A stretch of 64,000 nt of DNA from Marinifilum fragile JCM 15579 (GCF_001310955.1 NZ_BAZX01000002.1:124001-188000); one strand, 5' to 3'. Positions 9,271 through 19,472 are shown, numbered from the stretch's first letter. Translations and numbers: made by a program. The notes: generated by a model from the letters alone, not told the origin.

Positions 9271-9516
9271 TTATTTTTCTTCTTTTGGTTTCTTCATAAT
9301 GGCATAAATTTCGAAAGCAAATCCGAACAATACAACCAATGGAGCAAGTGTAATTCGTCTAAAACTAAAAATGCTTTCGTCGAATACATTAGGATCATCA
9401 GATCCGCCACCCATCATAAGCAAAAATCCAATAATGATAATTCCAAAACCAATCAAAAGAAGTTTGTAATTTTCTTTGCCAAGAGCAAAGCCTGGTTTGT
9501 TATTTTGTTTGTTCAT
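9271..9516 (-). CDS. DUF3098 family membrane protein
   Basis: An 81-residue protein with two membrane helices (about residues 19-36 and 53-70) and the GGGSDDPNVFDESIFSFRR stretch typical of DUF3098. The family is found between ftsX and uppP in many Bacteroidota and is presumed to work with the division or envelope machinery; no activity is known. Confidence 0.9.
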   Translation of the reverse strand: MNKQNNKPGFALGKENYKLLLIGFGIIIIGFLLMMGGGSDDPNVFDESIFSFRRITLAPLVVLFGFAFEIYAIMKKPKEEK

Positions 9517-9617
9517 GTGTTCAAAAATTTATCCGTGTTCGGAAATCAATGCCAAATTTACAATAAATTTTACTGAATCAGCATTTAAATGTCTTAAGTT
9601 TTGTTAACTCCTAATCT

Positions 9618-10490
9618 TTAGTACAATGATCTTGATTCCAATCGTAAATATTTATTCACCGCAAATAAAGTGGAAATCCAGGTGATAAATAAACCCAAAA
9701 TAACTATAAGTAAAAACAAAGCACCAACTAATTCAGTGTTGTCAAATGTAATAACCTGTCTAAACATTCTCTGTAAAAAGTAGATAAAACCAGAAAGCAG
9801 GGAATTTGCAATTAGGGCGCCTAAAAATCCATGTAGAAGACCTGTTTGCATAAATGGTTTACGTATAAAGCTTCCTGTAGCTCCAACCAATTGCATGGTG
9901 TTTATTATTAAGCGCTGAGAATATATTGACAATCGAATGGTATTGTTGATTAGTGTAAATGAAATAATAAATAAAACAACACTGCAACCCAAAAGAAAAA
10001 AACTGATAAACTTTACATTATCATTTACCAAATGAACAACGTTTTTCTGGTAGTAAACTTCTTGCACTTGAGAATATCTGGTAAAATCTTTTTCGATAAC
10101 CGCAATGCTATCAGGATTGGCATACTCGGCATATAGTTTTACGTCGATTGTAGCCTGTAGAGGATTGTAACCCAAAAAAGAAATAAAATCTTCACCCAAC
10201 TCTTCCTGTAGTTCTTTTGCTGCAGTTTCTTTATCAACAAATTCAGTAGATTTTACAAATTCTGTGGCATCTAGGTTTTTCTGTAAACGTCTTATATCCA
10301 CTTCTTTCGCGTTGTCTTTTAGAATAATGGAAATACCTATATTCTCTTTCACATAGTTAGAAAGTTGATTTGCATTTAAAATGAGCAAACCTGTTAGTCC
10401 CAACATGAAAAGAACCAGAGAAATACTAATAACAGAAGTGATATAAGAGGAGCGCAAGCGGCGCTTTGAGCCTTTTTCTTTTTGTGCCAT
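9618..10490 (-). CDS. ftsX: cell division permease-like protein FtsX
   Basis: A 290-residue FtsX-type ABC permease: one N-terminal helix (about residues 18-40), a periplasmic domain of about 120 residues and three C-terminal helices. FtsX with the ATPase FtsE controls septal peptidoglycan hydrolases. The motifs TLINNTIRLSIYSQR and TMQLVGATGSFIRKPFM are typical. No ftsE is adjacent, which is usual in Bacteroidota. It is the first gene of the ftsX-to-queA run. Confidence 0.94.
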   Translation of the reverse strand: MAQKEKGSKRRLRSSYITSVISISLVLFMLGLTGLLILNANQLSNYVKENIGISIILKDNAKEVDIRRLQKNLDATEFVKSTEFVDKETAAKELQEELGEDFISFLGYNPLQATIDVKLYAEYANPDSIAVIEKDFTRYSQVQEVYYQKNVVHLVNDNVKFISFFLLGCSVVLFIISFTLINNTIRLSIYSQRLIINTMQLVGATGSFIRKPFMQTGLLHGFLGALIANSLLSGFIYFLQRMFRQVITFDNTELVGALFLLIVILGLFITWISTLFAVNKYLRLESRSLY

Positions 10491-10691
10491 ATGTTAGCTT
10501 GTTTTAAACCGATTAGAATCAATCATTAATTGGTCACTTGCGAAAATACAATTTTTTGATGAAAAGCTTCATGTTACCAGTTACAAGTTTCAAGCCCGAG
10601 AAATGGTTTTTAACAATTGAGTATTGCGATATACATTTTCATAAAATGACACATTCACTCATTCGCAAAGTCTTTTTTGTTAAATTTGTGA

Positions 10692-12191
10692 TTGTATCAC
10701 TACCAAATAGAAAAATACACATTGGGAATTATTCGACAACAAACCATTAAGGGAAGTTTCGTTTCGTATATCGGAGCGATTTTGGGATTTATAAATACAG
10801 GGATTCTTTTTCCTAGATTTTTAGAAGCCGATCAGATTGGATTGATCAATTGGATAGGACCGATGGCTGCCATTGTTGCACAGTTTTCTTCCTTAGGATT
10901 TAATAATGTTACTGCACGATTGTTTCCTTATTTCCGAAATGAAAACCGGAACCATAATGGATACTTGTTTATTTTGTTTTGGGTAGGGATGGCAGGATTT
11001 GCCTTGGCTTTAATCAGTTATTTCATTCTGCATCCCTTTGCTGTTGATGCTTACAAGGATGAATCTCCATTATATCTGGACTATTTGGTATATCTGATTC
11101 CGTTAGTATTTTTTACCATTTTCTTCAATTTATTTGATGCTTATAATCGGGTTTTATACGATGCAGTTTCAGGTACTTTTTTTAGAGATATCGTATTTAA
11201 AGTATTGAGTCTTACAATTATTCTGCTTTTCTCAATAAGTTTATTGGATTTTTCAGAATTTGTTCTGTTGTATGTAATTGCCTATTGTTTGCCAACTGTA
11301 TTACTATTTCTACTGCTTTGGTTTAGGGGCAAAATTTCATTTAAATCAGACTTAAAATTTGTTCGTCCAACACTTAAGAAATCCATGATAAGTGTTTCAC
11401 TTTATGGCATTTTAAATGGCTTGAGTGATAAATTAGCAAATCATATCGACAAGGTGATGATTGTGAGTTATGTAGGTTTGGGTGCTAATGGAATTTATGC
11501 TACAATGGCAAATTTTGGAGTATTGGTTTCGATGCCTGCCCGTAGTCTAAAAAAAATTGCAAGTACGGTTATTGCCGAGGCATGGAAAAAGAAAGATTTG
11601 AAAACAATTGCTCAGATTTACTCTCAAAGCGGTTTGCATCAATTTATGGTGGGTTGCCTTTTGTTTGTAGGTATTTGGATCAATATTGATAACGTAATTG
11701 AAATTGTAACGAATAGATTTATTGATGGGAAGTACGTTATCTTTTTCATTGGTATCGGGCATGTAATACAGATGGCATCAGGAGTGAGTGGTGTAATTAT
11801 TCAATCATCGCCATACTATAAAATGCAAGCTGTATTCATGACTGTATATGGTTTTCTGGTAATTATTACCAACCTAATCATGATACCGATTTGGGGAATT
11901 ACTGGAGCTGCCGTTGCATCAGTAACAGCAACTTTCTTCTTTAACTTATCCAAATATCTATTTTTACTAAAGAAGTACAAATTCCAACCCTTTAATTACC
12001 GGTATTTAACGGTGATGCTTGTTGCTGCCGCAGCTTATTACGCAGGAACATTATTACCAAAAATGGATTGGTTCGTATTCGATATTGCCATCAGATCAGC
12101 AATAGTTGGAGGAGTTTATTTGCTCTTATCCTTCGCTTTCGGCATATCGAAAGATTTTAATCGGTTTGTGAAAAAAGCAATCGGAATTTAG
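10692..12191 (+). CDS. polysaccharide flippase (Wzx/MATE-like membrane protein)
   Basis: A multi-pass membrane protein of about 490-499 residues with 12 or more hydrophobic helices, like O-antigen/polysaccharide flippases that move lipid-linked repeat units across the inner membrane. There is no ATG near the 5' end: an in-frame TGA lies directly before a TTG at 10692, and a second TTG at 10722 starts LGIIRQQTIKGSFVSYIGA, a more usual N-terminus for this family. The true start may be 10722. It converges with the TagD-like gene, consistent with a role in exporting the surface polymer those genes make. Confidence 0.88.
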   Translation: MYHYQIEKYTLGIIRQQTIKGSFVSYIGAILGFINTGILFPRFLEADQIGLINWIGPMAAIVAQFSSLGFNNVTARLFPYFRNENRNHNGYLFILFWVGMAGFALALISYFILHPFAVDAYKDESPLYLDYLVYLIPLVFFTIFFNLFDAYNRVLYDAVSGTFFRDIVFKVLSLTIILLFSISLLDFSEFVLLYVIAYCLPTVLLFLLLWFRGKISFKSDLKFVRPTLKKSMISVSLYGILNGLSDKLANHIDKVMIVSYVGLGANGIYATMANFGVLVSMPARSLKKIASTVIAEAWKKKDLKTIAQIYSQSGLHQFMVGCLLFVGIWINIDNVIEIVTNRFIDGKYVIFFIGIGHVIQMASGVSGVIIQSSPYYKMQAVFMTVYGFLVIITNLIMIPIWGITGAAVASVTATFFFNLSKYLFLLKKYKFQPFNYRYLTVMLVAAAAYYAGTLLPKMDWFVFDIAIRSAIVGGVYLLLSFAFGISKDFNRFVKKAIGI

Positions 12192-12192
12192 C

Positions 12193-12217
12193 TTATCCCT
12201 GATATAATCAGGGATAA
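12193..12217. terminator. perfect hairpin between convergent genes
   Basis: An 11-bp perfect inverted repeat TTATCCCTGAT/ATCAGGGATAA with a 3-nt loop, directly after the flippase stop. There is no long T run, so its termination strength is uncertain. Confidence 0.5.
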
Positions 12218-12257
12218 ATGAGCTAGGAATTTTTCCTTTAATGTGTCCTGAAAATCT

Positions 12258-12647
12258 TTATTCTTTAATGATTTCAATAATCTCAGTGGTTGAGATGGAT
12301 GGAGTACGCTCTAGGTAAACGACTTCGCAAAGCGATTTGAATTCATCAAACCTTCCTTCCCAATCGTTACCCATTACCAAAACATCGGCATTGTATTTTT
12401 TAATATACTCGCCTTTTAGTTCCAAAGATTCCTCGTAGAACACTTCATCAACAACCTTTAAAGATTCGATGATTCTCATTCGGTCTTTCTCCGTGTAAAT
12501 AGGATTCTTTTGCTTCTTAGAGAAGTTTAAAGCATCGGTAGAGATCCCAACAATTAAGTAATCACCCTGTGCTTTGGCACGTTCTAAAATTCTTAAATGT
12601 CCGATGTGAAATAAATCAAAAGTACCAAAAGTGATTACGCGTTTCAT
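12258..12647 (-). CDS. tagD: glycerol-3-phosphate cytidylyltransferase-like protein (TagD family)
   Basis: A 129-residue nucleotidyltransferase with the GTFDLFHIGH motif (HxGH) at its N-terminus and STTEII near the C-terminus, as in TagD, which makes CDP-glycerol from CTP and glycerol-3-phosphate. The frame is open to 12680, but the ATG at 12647 (MKRVITFGTFDLFHIGH) gives the normal family N-terminus. It lies just downstream of two CDP-glycerol glycerophosphotransferase-like genes, supporting a role as donor-sugar supplier. A different polyol or ethanolamine substrate cannot be excluded. Confidence 0.85.
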   Translation of the reverse strand: MKRVITFGTFDLFHIGHLRILERAKAQGDYLIVGISTDALNFSKKQKNPIYTEKDRMRIIESLKVVDEVFYEESLELKGEYIKKYNADVLVMGNDWEGRFDEFKSLCEVVYLERTPSISTTEIIEIIKE

Positions 12648-12683
12648 ATAATTGTTGTTTATCTTTTGTTGACTGTTCATTGT

Positions 12684-13913
12684 TTACTGGCGAAGATAAT
12701 GTTCTTGGATGAAATTAAAAATTCTCTCAGAAGCTTTATCATCAATGTTATCGTAGGATTTTTGAATAATTTCTTCTCGTTTGCCTGTAAAACTATCATT
12801 ATTGCTTAAGTTCTCCATTAAATCTTCCTGCAATTTTTGCTGGTTGGTAGAAATTGTTCCAACAATAAAATCGTTGAAAAAAGTATGTAATTCGCGATCT
12901 TTCGTCTCATACTTCTCACGATCGTAAAGCAAGAAGAAAATAGGACGATTCAGCAGGATATAATCCATGTAAATAGAAGAATAATCGCTAATCATGGCAT
13001 CGGTTTCCGGAAGGAAAGGATAAACATCCTTTACATTATCGTACCATAGAATTCTTTCAAAATCATCGCTGATGGTTTGATATTGTGGCAGCGGATGCAG
13101 TTTAAACACAAATACCAAATCGTTTTGCAAGGCAAATTCATTTAGCGATTTTAAATCAAGAATCCCATCAGAAATCCCATCACCACCTGTATCGCGAAAA
13201 GTTGGAGCATATAGAATCGATTTGATTCCATTTTTACGCATTTCCGCTACTTTATTGATGGTTTCTATATCCGTGTTTAAAAGTGCGTTTTTATACTTTT
13301 CTGGATTTACAATGATGTCGTTTCTAGGATAACCCGTATCAATAAAATGATCGCTTATAAAAGCCGGTTTAAAGAACCTTTCTGTAAAGAACTTTCCAGT
13401 TGAAATAAGCGCTTGATATTTCGGTAATTTACCTACAAAGTTAAGAATGAATCTGCGGTACAATGAACTGGTTTCCTGAATGAAAAACTTGTTGTTGCGC
13501 TGAATTTTCTTGAACCCAATGCCATGCCATATTTGTACAATTTTTGCTCTCCAAAACAACTGAAAACGACAATTGTCCATCCACGAAAAATTATCTACAA
13601 CAAACACTTTACTTCTCAGCATAATCCAATAGGTTTTGCATGAAGGATAGTAAAGAATATTGTCGTATTTCTGATTCAATTCGTTGAAAACATCCCTGTT
13701 TGCAGTTAGCAAATAGAATTCCTGATCTGGTTTTTCCTCGGCCAAATAGAGAAAGAAGAATTTTACATTGTCGTTAAAGAATCCATCTTTGGCGCCCATT
13801 AAAACTATCAGATTTTTCTTTTTGGGAATCAGATAACTTAAAGGAACAAGAAAAATCCACCCCAAAAGAGTGGTGAAGAATATAACAGGTTTGGAATGTT
13901 TATTTAGGTTCAT
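12684..13913 (-). CDS. CDP-glycerol glycerophosphotransferase family protein (TagB/TagF-like)
   Basis: A 409-residue enzyme with an N-terminal hydrophobic anchor (about residues 8-30) and a GT-B-like catalytic part. Family motifs are IWHGIGFKKIQRN, LYAPTFRDTGG and ISDYSSIYMDYILLNRPIFF. Such enzymes transfer glycerol phosphate from CDP-glycerol onto a lipid-linked or glycan acceptor at the inner face of the membrane. It directly follows a second family member with no gap and precedes the TagD-like gene, so the three form one operon. Confidence 0.88.
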   Translation of the reverse strand: MNLNKHSKPVIFFTTLLGWIFLVPLSYLIPKKKNLIVLMGAKDGFFNDNVKFFFLYLAEEKPDQEFYLLTANRDVFNELNQKYDNILYYPSCKTYWIMLRSKVFVVDNFSWMDNCRFQLFWRAKIVQIWHGIGFKKIQRNNKFFIQETSSLYRRFILNFVGKLPKYQALISTGKFFTERFFKPAFISDHFIDTGYPRNDIIVNPEKYKNALLNTDIETINKVAEMRKNGIKSILYAPTFRDTGGDGISDGILDLKSLNEFALQNDLVFVFKLHPLPQYQTISDDFERILWYDNVKDVYPFLPETDAMISDYSSIYMDYILLNRPIFFLLYDREKYETKDRELHTFFNDFIVGTISTNQQKLQEDLMENLSNNDSFTGKREEIIQKSYDNIDDKASERIFNFIQEHYLRQ

Positions 13914-15140
13914 TTATTGATTCAATTTTCGAATTTCGTTGTAAACTCTTTCGCAACTGCCATTGTCCTGATAAGTGTGGTACATGTCGCGAATTTTTTT
14001 GCGCCACTTGGCATGTGTCAATGGTTGATCGAAATAACGTTTCAAGTGAGTAGTAAACTCTTTTTGACTTTCAGATTTTGCACCAGGACTATTCTCATCA
14101 AAATTGATGAAAAATCCTTTGTACTGACTGTATTCTTCCAAATCGTAAGGTAGAAAAACAACTGGTCGATCAAGCAATAGATAATCGATCCAAAGCGATG
14201 AATAATCGGTAACCAGAATATCCACGTAAGGAAGCAAATCATATACATCAGCAAACCTGTCTTGATCGGCTTTTATTACTCTTTCGATTGAAAAGAAATC
14301 ATGTGTTTTTTGAACGGATTTTCGTTTGATATCCTCTTTATGGCCACGAACCAAGATGTATGCATCTTCTTCCTCCAGGAATTTTGAAAGTTGATCAGCA
14401 TCAAAATCTTCGAAAGGGAAGAAGTGAGTTTTGTGTCCTTCCTCGCGCCAGGTTGGTGCATAAAGTATAATTTTCCGATCCAGAAATGGATTTTTAAGAA
14501 GCAAATCAGTATTTAAATGTTCCGGATCAGTCAAGTAATCGTTTCGCGGCAAACCCGTTACCCAAACATCATTCATGTCCATATTAAATCCGGCAGCATG
14601 TATGATTTGCTCTAAAGGCGAACTCCCCACCATGTAGGAATAGCCCTGAAGTTGCTTTTGCTTTCCATATTTTCTCCATACGGCAGTTTGTAAACCCATC
14701 TTTTTCATTGGAGTTCCATGTCCCAGATAGATGATGTTTTTACACTTTGTATGCAGGTAATATGGAGCAAAAGCAGCAGCACTAATTCCATAGGAAATAA
14801 TTACATGTTTGCTTCGTAAAAACAGTAGAAAACCTTTAAAAGACCAGGCGTAGACTACTTCGCCCGGAAATTTCTCTTGCAACTGCTTGTATAATGCTTT
14901 GTGTGGCGTGAACAAAATGCTGTTGAAATCGTTCTTCACCCTCATGTATTCGAATAGGTATTTCGAGTTGTCGAAATAGTTTTTTTCAGTCAAAAAGAAA
15001 AGTGCAATTCTCTTGTTCTTAGGCACTAATTTTTCTATAAAGAAATAGAACCAACGTAGAAAAAACAGTACGATATGCAGAAAAACAATTTTCTGCATAA
15101 AGTTTACAAATTGTTGTGGTTTAGTGTATCCGCTAGACAT
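13914..15140 (-). CDS. CDP-glycerol glycerophosphotransferase family protein
   Basis: Second TagB/TagF-like enzyme, about 408 residues, with the motifs YLGHGTPMKKMG, ILYAPTWREEG and VTDYSSLWIDYLLLDRPVVF. The frame is open to 15173, but the ATG at 15140 is preceded by AAGGAAA, a fair ribosome-binding site, and overlaps the yfhO stop by only 8 bp, suggesting coupled translation. Two different paralogs side by side suggest one priming and one polymerising step, or two linkages; this is inference. Confidence 0.87.
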   Translation of the reverse strand: MSSGYTKPQQFVNFMQKIVFLHIVLFFLRWFYFFIEKLVPKNKRIALFFLTEKNYFDNSKYLFEYMRVKNDFNSILFTPHKALYKQLQEKFPGEVVYAWSFKGFLLFLRSKHVIISYGISAAAFAPYYLHTKCKNIIYLGHGTPMKKMGLQTAVWRKYGKQKQLQGYSYMVGSSPLEQIIHAAGFNMDMNDVWVTGLPRNDYLTDPEHLNTDLLLKNPFLDRKIILYAPTWREEGHKTHFFPFEDFDADQLSKFLEEEDAYILVRGHKEDIKRKSVQKTHDFFSIERVIKADQDRFADVYDLLPYVDILVTDYSSLWIDYLLLDRPVVFLPYDLEEYSQYKGFFINFDENSPGAKSESQKEFTTHLKRYFDQPLTHAKWRKKIRDMYHTYQDNGSCERVYNEIRKLNQ

Positions 15141-17742
15141 TTTCCTTTTTATAGTTTTTGATTCCAAAAACAATTGCTCCCAATGCTACCACAAAGAAAA
15201 GAATCATACTGGTCAATGAGATTTTCTCACCCACAAAGTATCCCTTAGGTTCAAATTTGAATTCAACTTTGTGGTTTCCTGCTGGTAATTTCATGGCACG
15301 AAGAACATAGTTTGCTCTAAAGTGTTTTGCTGGTTTACCATCGATATAAGCATTCCAACCAGGTTGATAATAAACTTCAGAGAAAACAGCCAGTTGTTCG
15401 GTTTTCGCCTGATATTGGTAGCTAATCTGATTTGGCGAATATTCTGTCATTTGAATGTTGGCAGTTGAATCTGCAATAATATTTAAGCCATTCAATTGAT
15501 CTTTGAAACGCTGATCAACAATTGCCTCTTTAGCCGGATCAAAGCCATTTAGAAGCATGATTTCTTCATTGGCATCTTTAACCAATTTGTAAGAATTAAC
15601 GAACCATGCATTTCCAAGTGCGTTTGGATTAATACTTACCTGAGCTCCTTTTTCTCCCTGACTAATAATGTATTTCGCATTCAACATGTCCAAAGCCTTC
15701 ATGTTGCCTTTGTCGATATGATATTCGTACAATTCCTGAACACGACGCAATTTTGCACCATGATAACCTCCAATGGATTTGTGAAAGTAGGATGGACGTG
15801 CATTCTGGAAAGGACCACCAATTTGTTCAAACACTCTGTAATTGGTGTTGTAGGTAACAGCCCAAAGTTGCGCTGCTACTTTTTCGTAATCGCTGGCTTT
15901 TCTGTTCTTTCTGGTGTAATCTTTTACTGCCTGATCGGCAATTGCCTTTAATTCAGGATTGTTTTTTAGCTCGTTCTGCAGGATTTGAAAATCTGCCATG
16001 TTGGGCATATATGCCAGGTTCAGTTCTTTCTTTTCTACAAATGCATCATTGGTAGTAAAGCGTTTGTTAACTGGGTACAAATCGACTAAAATCAAAACAA
16101 TTACCGCTGGGATAAAGAATTTTGCTTTCAGATACTCTTTCGAATATGCCCAAACCAAAGCTGCACCTACCAAAATAAATAGGAAGCTTCTTAAAGCATC
16201 AGCTCTGAACATGTCGATGCGAGCATTGACCAAATCATTCTGAATTTGAGCGATGAAGGAAATAGCATTCGGATTGGAAGCACTAATTTGAGTAAAATAA
16301 TTTTGTTCCACATCGCTTAAGAAATCCAATCCAAAAGTTGGGATAAGATAAAGAAGAAGCGCAACACCTCCTGTTAATGCAAATGGCAGAACCAATACAT
16401 TTAGGTTTAGAGAAGCAAACTTCACCTTTTTCTTCAGTACCTCTGGTTCATCAATTAGCTTTTTAAGTGCTAAAATGGCCAATAGTGGAATACACAGCTC
16501 AACTATAATTAGTATGGATGATACTGCTCTAAACTTATTATAAAGTGGTATGTAATCGAAGAACAGATTTGTAAGGGCAGGGAAGTTATGTCCCCAGGAT
16601 AGCATGATTGCCAAAATAGTAGCTGTTAGCAATCCCCATTTTAGGCGACCTGCCACAATAAATAACCCTAAAAAGAATAGTAACAAGATAAAGGCTCCTA
16701 CATAAACAGGACCAACGGTAAACAATTGATTCCCCCAGTAATGGTGGTTTTTCACCTGTTCCATATTGTAATAATCAGCAACCGATTTAATCTGACCACC
16801 ATTCACATAGTTCAAAACCTGAATTCCTTCTTGTGGAGATCCTCCGCCACCTTTAGCATTGGGAATCAATAAACTTAAGGTTTCCTGGATTCCGTAACTC
16901 CACATGGTTCCGTAATCTTTATCAACACCAGTGGTTTGGTTGTCCTTGTTACCCAAGCTCAATTCCGATTTACCTCGAATTGTGGATTTACTGTATTCGT
17001 ATGAGCTATATAAGTTCGTAAAGTTAACGCCCAAAGCAATGATTGAAGCTATGGCAAGTACCCCAATGGCTTTAAAGAAATGTTTCAGATTCTTTTCTTT
17101 AAGTTGATGGTAGAATTCATAGATCAGGATACAAACAACCATTAACACGAAATAATAAGTCATTTGTATGTGGTTGGAATACAATTCCATGATCAAGAAG
17201 AATGTAGCAATGATTCCACCCCAAAGATATCGCCCTCGTAGAACCATTAAAATTCCACCAAGAGCTGGAGGGATGAAAGCCAATGCATTTACCTTCCACA
17301 GGTGGCCTGCTCCAATGATAATAATGAAATAAGTGGAAAATGCATATGCAATGGAACCTGCTATGGAAAGCCATGGATTAACTCTTAAACTAACGAGAAG
17401 AATATAAAAACCAAGCATGTACAGAATGATGTACTTCACAGGATCTGGAGTATAAAGCTCCATCATCTGCTTAAAAGTGTACATGTCTTTTGCTTGATAA
17501 TCCACATTAATTTGGTAAGAGGGCATTCCTCCAAACATGGAGTTGGTCCACAAGGCATCTTCGCCTGTCTTTTCTCGAAAATCAATAATTTCTTTTTTAG
17601 CTCCCCAAGCGTGGATTGAGTCACCCTTTTTGTATTGTTTTCCCTCCAAAACTGGCTGGAAGTACATAAATGCTACAATTAAAAATACCAGGATTGATAC
17701 CAGGTGAGGCAATGCGGACTTAAATATCGACTTAAAGTTCAT
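15133..17742 (-). CDS. YfhO family membrane protein
   Basis: An 869-residue membrane protein with about a dozen hydrophobic helices in the N-terminal 600 residues, a periplasmic domain (about residues 600-820) and a last helix at the C-terminus. It matches the YfhO family; the Gram-positive member is needed for glycosylation of lipoteichoic acid, and the fold resembles GT-C glycosyltransferases using lipid-linked sugars. It heads the operon with the two glycerophosphotransferases and tagD, so it may decorate the same polymer. Confidence 0.88.
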   Translation of the reverse strand: MNFKSIFKSALPHLVSILVFLIVAFMYFQPVLEGKQYKKGDSIHAWGAKKEIIDFREKTGEDALWTNSMFGGMPSYQINVDYQAKDMYTFKQMMELYTPDPVKYIILYMLGFYILLVSLRVNPWLSIAGSIAYAFSTYFIIIIGAGHLWKVNALAFIPPALGGILMVLRGRYLWGGIIATFFLIMELYSNHIQMTYYFVLMVVCILIYEFYHQLKEKNLKHFFKAIGVLAIASIIALGVNFTNLYSSYEYSKSTIRGKSELSLGNKDNQTTGVDKDYGTMWSYGIQETLSLLIPNAKGGGGSPQEGIQVLNYVNGGQIKSVADYYNMEQVKNHHYWGNQLFTVGPVYVGAFILLLFFLGLFIVAGRLKWGLLTATILAIMLSWGHNFPALTNLFFDYIPLYNKFRAVSSILIIVELCIPLLAILALKKLIDEPEVLKKKVKFASLNLNVLVLPFALTGGVALLLYLIPTFGLDFLSDVEQNYFTQISASNPNAISFIAQIQNDLVNARIDMFRADALRSFLFILVGAALVWAYSKEYLKAKFFIPAVIVLILVDLYPVNKRFTTNDAFVEKKELNLAYMPNMADFQILQNELKNNPELKAIADQAVKDYTRKNRKASDYEKVAAQLWAVTYNTNYRVFEQIGGPFQNARPSYFHKSIGGYHGAKLRRVQELYEYHIDKGNMKALDMLNAKYIISQGEKGAQVSINPNALGNAWFVNSYKLVKDANEEIMLLNGFDPAKEAIVDQRFKDQLNGLNIIADSTANIQMTEYSPNQISYQYQAKTEQLAVFSEVYYQPGWNAYIDGKPAKHFRANYVLRAMKLPAGNHKVEFKFEPKGYFVGEKISLTSMILFFVVALGAIVFGIKNYKKENV

Positions 17743-17863
17743 TTCAATTATGAATTACGAGTTATGAATTACGAATAAAGCATTATGGCAAACCAATTTT
17801 GAATATTCCTGATTGGTAATTCATAATTGATCATTCGTAATTTTAAAATTCAGGCTCTAAAAT

Positions 17864-17896
17864 ACAAAAAGCACAGAACAATATTGCCCTGTGCTT
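17864..17896 (-). terminator. terminator downstream of the Ntn-hydrolase gene
   Basis: The stem AAGCACAG/CTGTGCTT with a 12-nt loop, followed on the minus strand by TTTTTGTATTTT, sits 30 bp after the stop of the upstream gene. Confidence 0.8.
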
Positions 17897-17926
17897 CACT
17901 TAATGTTTTTCCGATTGTTTATTTCC

Positions 17927-19159
17927 TTACAAACTCTGGTACTTTTGGGTATCAAGCATCCCCTTATAAGTTTTGTAAGTGTAATCATCCAGCCAATGGT
18001 AGAATTCTTCAATCTCTTTTTTATTCACTTTAGCTGAACGCCATTTCTTTTGATGCTCTTCTGTGTTTTTGAAAAGTTCCTCTTCTGCTTTTTCAAGTTT
18101 TTGAATAATACCAGTTTTCTCAGCATTAATCAATTCTGATACTTTTAAGTATTTGTATCCAGCCGAACGAGAAATAGGATAGCAGCGGTTTTTAAGTTCC
18201 ATAGCCATCTCATTTAATGGACAATTCTCTTTTCCATCAGCCAATAATACTTTAGGCAAATTCTTACCACCTTTTACCCAAACAGGTAATGCAATTGATG
18301 TATTTGGGAAGCCAACCTGAGTCCAGATGGTAGCCATGTCTTTGTCTTCACCATCTTTCACGCCTTCAATCATGATCATTGATGAAGAACCATGACGAGT
18401 AATTAAATCACCTGAATTCACATAATTTTCACCGTATGGAATGGTTTCAAACTCTTTTCTAAAATCTCTTTTTAGTACGGGATGTTTTAAACATCTTGAG
18501 AAGTTCTGGATTACAGTCTTTGCACTCATGTCACCACAAGCATCAGCTTGATAGAAGATATCCTGAGCAGTTTGGAAACGGATGAAACCATATCCAATGT
18601 CTTTCTTTCCTGTAAATGAATAGTTGGTTCTTAAAATGTAACCATTTGGAGCCTGCGCCGGATCGTTAGCGTCGAACTTGGTAAATGTATGGTTGTTTAC
18701 CTCGTAGAAAGCAACGTTACCATCGGCATCCAATACCCCAAAGTGAGCCGCTAAACCCATTGGTTTAGGAGTGTCCTTCAATAATTGTTCAAACTCTTCA
18801 AGGTTTGCACACTGTTGCAAGGCCAACTTCATAAAACGTCCTTCCTGATCTTTCAAAGAAGTCGTATCCTTCATGTTTACATTAAAAGATGCAGAGTTCA
18901 TGATCGCAAAGCCCATTGAGTTTGATCCTCCCCAAACTTGTTCCCCTTTTTCGTCCTTGGAGTTGATCAATCCGATGTATGGATATTTTCCATCGGTGAA
19001 ATACATCATTTTGTTTTCAAAGCTTTCGGTGTCGCGAAGTTTCCAAATGATTGGTCGACCATCTTTTGTGTATTTGCCGGAAATTACGGCAGTTGTGCAG
19101 GCATGCGATTGCCATACGCTTACCACTGCAAGTAGCAGTAGGCTTACTAAATGTTTCAT
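17927..19159 (-). CDS. secreted Ntn-hydrolase, C45/acyl-transferase-like
   Basis: A 410-residue protein with a cleavable signal peptide (about residues 1-20). The sequence after it, HACTTAVISGKYTKDGRPII, places a cysteine at the expected mature N-terminus, as in Ntn-hydrolases of the choloylglycine hydrolase, C45 and C69 groups; the following WKLRDTES also fits. Activity on an amide bond (acyl amino acid, peptide or antibiotic) in the periplasm is likely, but the substrate is unknown. The KYLKVSELINAEKTG region forms a helical C-terminal tail. It is monocistronic. Confidence 0.7.
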   Translation of the reverse strand: MKHLVSLLLLAVVSVWQSHACTTAVISGKYTKDGRPIIWKLRDTESFENKMMYFTDGKYPYIGLINSKDEKGEQVWGGSNSMGFAIMNSASFNVNMKDTTSLKDQEGRFMKLALQQCANLEEFEQLLKDTPKPMGLAAHFGVLDADGNVAFYEVNNHTFTKFDANDPAQAPNGYILRTNYSFTGKKDIGYGFIRFQTAQDIFYQADACGDMSAKTVIQNFSRCLKHPVLKRDFRKEFETIPYGENYVNSGDLITRHGSSSMIMIEGVKDGEDKDMATIWTQVGFPNTSIALPVWVKGGKNLPKVLLADGKENCPLNEMAMELKNRCYPISRSAGYKYLKVSELINAEKTGIIQKLEKAEEELFKNTEEHQKKWRSAKVNKKEIEEFYHWLDDYTYKTYKGMLDTQKYQSL

Positions 19160-19417
19160 GTGTTAGTTAGTGGTTTAGTTGTCTTTTCCAATCAAAACAA
19201 TTGGAGGCCCTAAAATAATTATAAATGATGAATTATTCGTGATGAGGCAAATGTGAATTTATCTATTATTTAAGTGGATGATTTGCCTCCCTCTTTCGTT
19301 GATATTTTGTTTTCAAGATCTCAGCTTGTGTAGTTTTTTCCTCTCATAGGGAATGTGCAGAAGGCAAAGAGGGTAGGTGTTTGCGAAGGAATTTGTACAA
19401 GAGGGATACTGTTATAA

Positions 19418-19452
19418 AATAAAAATGGCCACTCTAAAAATAGAATGGCCAT
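19418..19452 (-). terminator. terminator after glycyl-tRNA synthetase gene
   Basis: A 12-bp stem (ATGGCCACTCTA/TAGAATGGCCAT, one G-U pair on the RNA) followed by TTTTTATTTTA on the minus strand. The rest of the 313-bp gap 19160-19472 holds nothing recognisable. Confidence 0.85.
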
Positions 19453-19472
19453 GTAATATCTGTAAAAACAGC

